The notes beneath the pieces were generated by a model. The model ran no database searches and was not told where the DNA came from. It worked only from the letters and a program-made list of their open reading frames with translations. A program made the translations under genes and the position numbers. This document shows positions 62,217 through 64,000 of a stretch of 64,000 nucleotides of DNA, one piece after another; the stretch's first letter is position 1; the number at the start of each line of letters is the position of its first letter. Source of the stretch: Gordonia sp. SL306 (GTDB lineage Bacteria > Actinomycetota > Actinomycetes > Mycobacteriales > Mycobacteriaceae); assembly GCF_026625785.1 (NCBI RefSeq), contig NZ_CP113063.1, positions 992,001 to 1,056,000 on the forward strand. The letters are read 5' to 3'.

Positions 62217-63553
62217 CGGCGTCGGATGCTCACGGGGAGCTTGTCTTTGGGCACGGGAAGAGAGCTGTAGTCCATCGGCATCGTATAGCCGTCTGGCACC
62301 GACCACTCGTGATCGCGTACCAGATGATGCAGGATCGTCTTGATCTCCATCTGGCCAAAATACAGGCCGATGCACTTGTGGACGCCACCGCCGAACGGCA
62401 TCCACGCCATCCGGTGACCCTTGTCCTCGGCGCGGTCCGCCGAGAAGCGCTCGGGATCGAACATGTCCGGGTTGGTGAAGAACTCGGGGTCACGGTGATT
62501 GGTGAGCTGCGGCACCGAGACGAAGCTCCCCTTGGGGACGAAGTATCCCTGGACCGAGGTGTCCTTGATCGCCATCCGCGGCTGCGCGGGCACCGGCGGA
62601 CACATCCGCAGGGATTCCTTCATCACCGCGTCGATGACCGAGAGCTTGCCGAGGTCGTCATAGCCGAGCTCGCGATCGAGTTCCATCGACTGCTCGTACG
62701 CCTTCTGTTGCCACTCGGGCGCTTTCGCCATCCGGTAGGCCATCTGCGTCATGGTGATGGTCGACGTGTCGTGGGCGGCCATCAACACGAAGATCATGTG
62801 ATTGACCACGTCCTCGTCCGTGAAGCGATCGCCGTCGTCGCTCTCGGCATGGCAGAGCACCGAGAACAGGTCCGGCGTCTCACGCGCCCGTTTGGCCGGG
62901 ATGTTCTCGTAGAAGAACTCCTCGAGGACCTTGCGAGACCGGAGCCCCTTCCACCACCGCCCGCCGGGAACCGGCTTGCGCACGTATGCGACTCCTGCAC
63001 GGACTGTCTCGATGAAGGCCTTGTTGAGTCTGTCCGCATCGTGCTTGGGCAGTTCTACGCCGAGGAACACCTCGAGGGCGACGTCGAGCGTCAGCTCCTT
63101 GAACTCGCTGAACAGCTTCACATCGCCGGAGGGGAACCGCTCGATCCGATCGGCGATCATCGGCGCCATCTCCTGCATGTAGCCCTTGAGCGCCGACGGG
63201 GTGAACGCCTGCTGGAGGATGTGCCGGTGGTGCCGGTGCTCGTCGAAATCGAGCAGCATGATGCCGCGATTGAAGAAGGGGCCGATGAAGTAGCTCCAGG
63301 CCGGACCGTTGGCGAAGGCCTTGTCGCGGTTCATCAGGATCTCGTCGGCCGCCCTCGGACCGGACGCGATCACCATCTGGATACCCAGCGCATTGAGCCC
63401 GGACACCTGGCCGAACCGTGCCAGCCGGTCGTCGCCGAACGCAAACGGATCACGGCGCATGGACATCATCTCGAGGATTCCGTTGCGGTCGGCGCACGGC
63501 ACCTCGAGCACGTCGCTGCCGGCCGGGGACTTCGCGAACACCGTCGTTGTCAC
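62213..63553 (-). CDS. Cytochrome P450, CYP136-like
   Basis: 446 residues. The I-helix oxygen motif is AAHDTSTITM near 260, ExxR in MKESLRMCPP near 313, and the heme loop FGGGVHKCIGLYFGQ holds the axial Cys near 391. The gene order P450-TetR-SDR copies Rv3059-Rv3058c-Rv3057c, where the P450 is CYP136A1, so the family call rests on both sequence feel and synteny. GTG at 63553 is chosen because GGAG lies seven bases upstream; the substrate is unknown, possibly a sterol or terpenoid. Confidence 0.88.
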   Translation of the reverse strand: MTTTVFAKSPAGSDVLEVPCADRNGILEMMSMRRDPFAFGDDRLARFGQVSGLNALGIQMVIASGPRAADEILMNRDKAFANGPAWSYFIGPFFNRGIMLLDFDEHRHHRHILQQAFTPSALKGYMQEMAPMIADRIERFPSGDVKLFSEFKELTLDVALEVFLGVELPKHDADRLNKAFIETVRAGVAYVRKPVPGGRWWKGLRSRKVLEEFFYENIPAKRARETPDLFSVLCHAESDDGDRFTDEDVVNHMIFVLMAAHDTSTITMTQMAYRMAKAPEWQQKAYEQSMELDRELGYDDLGKLSVIDAVMKESLRMCPPVPAQPRMAIKDTSVQGYFVPKGSFVSVPQLTNHRDPEFFTNPDMFDPERFSADRAEDKGHRMAWMPFGGGVHKCIGLYFGQMEIKTILHHLVRDHEWSVPDGYTMPMDYSSLPVPKDKLPVSIRRR

Positions 63554-63643
63554 GTCACGTCTCCTCACACCCACAGATCAGGGACAGACTGTGACCCCGA
63601 TCGCATTCTCTCGAACCATTGGAACAGAATATCGAAAATGTTT

Positions 63644-64000
63644 CTAGTCCCGGCCGTGATCGGGGCCCCGGGCGGACAGCAACGCATGACAGCGGACCAG
63701 GCGGTCGCGCCACCACTGCTCACGCGGCCCATCGGCCAACGGCACAGCGCTCCGATCGATGATGTGTTCGGGCCCGAACCAATGCATGGTGACCGCCCCT
63801 TCGGCCGGCAGGAAGGGCACGGCCACATCGGCACTGAAGAGAGCGCCGGTGCCGAGCCCGCAGGCGTGGTCGAGGGTCGGTAGTGCGGCCGCCGCTGCCA
63901 CTCCGGCAGAAATGCCCACCGCCGAGTCGAGCGCCGACGACACCACGACGGGCAGACCGATCGAGTCGGCGATCTCCAGCGTCGCCCGCATCCCACCGAG
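63644..64000 (-). CDS. menC: o-Succinylbenzoate synthase, C-terminal part (partial at right edge)
   Basis: The last ~118 residues of MenC, an enolase-superfamily enzyme that dehydrates SHCHC to o-succinylbenzoate in menaquinone synthesis. The diagnostic stretch is LPVVVSSALDSAVGISAGVA followed by LDHACGLGTGALFSADVAVPF, almost as in mycobacterial MenC. The start codon and active-site lysines lie beyond the window. It reads toward the P450 gene on the same strand, separated by about 90 bases. Confidence 0.92.
   Translation of the reverse strand, partial: LGGMRATLEIADSIGLPVVVSSALDSAVGISAGVAAAAALPTLDHACGLGTGALFSADVAVPFLPAEGAVTMHWFGPEHIIDRSAVPLADGPREQWWRDRLVRCHALLSARGPDHGRD

Noticed and set aside
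63600..63640. KstR box upstream of the P450 gene
   Set aside because: The sequence near TAGAAACATTTT breaks the fixed AAC/GTT positions of the consensus.

Overview
The window reads as chromosome of a high-GC, mycolic-acid-type actinobacterium (Mycobacteriales). A Gordonia-like genus is my best guess, but it is a guess. The support is a complete mycofactocin locus, a 3-ketosteroid 9-alpha-hydroxylase reductase with a KstR-type operator, Mce-associated membrane proteins, a CYP136-type P450 locus ordered as in Mycobacterium tuberculosis Rv3057c-Rv3059, a mycobacterial-type menC, and the S10 ribosomal-protein operon in actinobacterial order. Frequent GTG starts and ATGA/GTGA overlaps show tightly coupled operons.

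Region 1 (1-13.4 kb): two overlapping nonribosomal peptide synthetase genes on the minus strand, the second running off the left edge, with a divergent three-gene DrrABC-type exporter and a small acetyltransferase. The enterobactin-like first condensation domain and a serine-type adenylation code suggest a siderophore-like peptide. Region 2 (13.4-18.3 kb): two tandem copies of a two-gene unit, each a NarL-class membrane histidine kinase plus a membrane partner, with no response regulator in view. Region 3 (18.4-23.8 kb): the S10 operon rpsJ-rplC-rplD-rplW-rplB-rpsS-rplV-rpsC-rplP-rpmC-rpsQ, ending in a hairpin terminator.

Region 4 (24.2-31.2 kb): a DUF4442 hot-dog protein, then a three-gene unit of a carboxylate-amine ligase/ATP-grasp fusion, a glutamine amidotransferase of the asparagine synthase family and an S9 peptidase. 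It looks like a small-peptide amide pathway related to N-acetylglutaminylglutamine amide synthesis. Region 5 (31.4-43.3 kb): a nitrogen-heterocycle scavenging island with three GntR regulators, an NCS1 permease, a CynX-type MFS permease, two amidohydrolases (cytosine-deaminase-like and 8-oxoguanine-deaminase-like), a formamidase/acetamidase, an Asp/Glu/hydantoin racemase, an AtzH/HpxZ-like protein and two small membrane proteins.

Region 6 (43.3-54.6 kb): the mycofactocin locus, split into mftABCD plus a mycofactocin-coupled SDR on one side and mftEFG on the other. Between them lie a CoA-transferase/alpha-methylacyl-CoA racemase gene and a DUF559 nuclease-like gene enclosed by two related ~75-base hairpins and C-rich/G-rich tracts. 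MftR is divergent from mftA. Region 7 (54.7-64 kb): kshB behind a perfect KstR-type box, a DoxX protein, an AlkD-like protein, a ferredoxin reductase, four Mce-associated membrane proteins, the SDR-TetR-CYP136 operon and the 3' end of menC. A second KstR-type box lies upstream of the mycofactocin-coupled SDR. Regions 6 and 7 together suggest sterol or isoprenoid oxidation coupled to mycofactocin redox chemistry.
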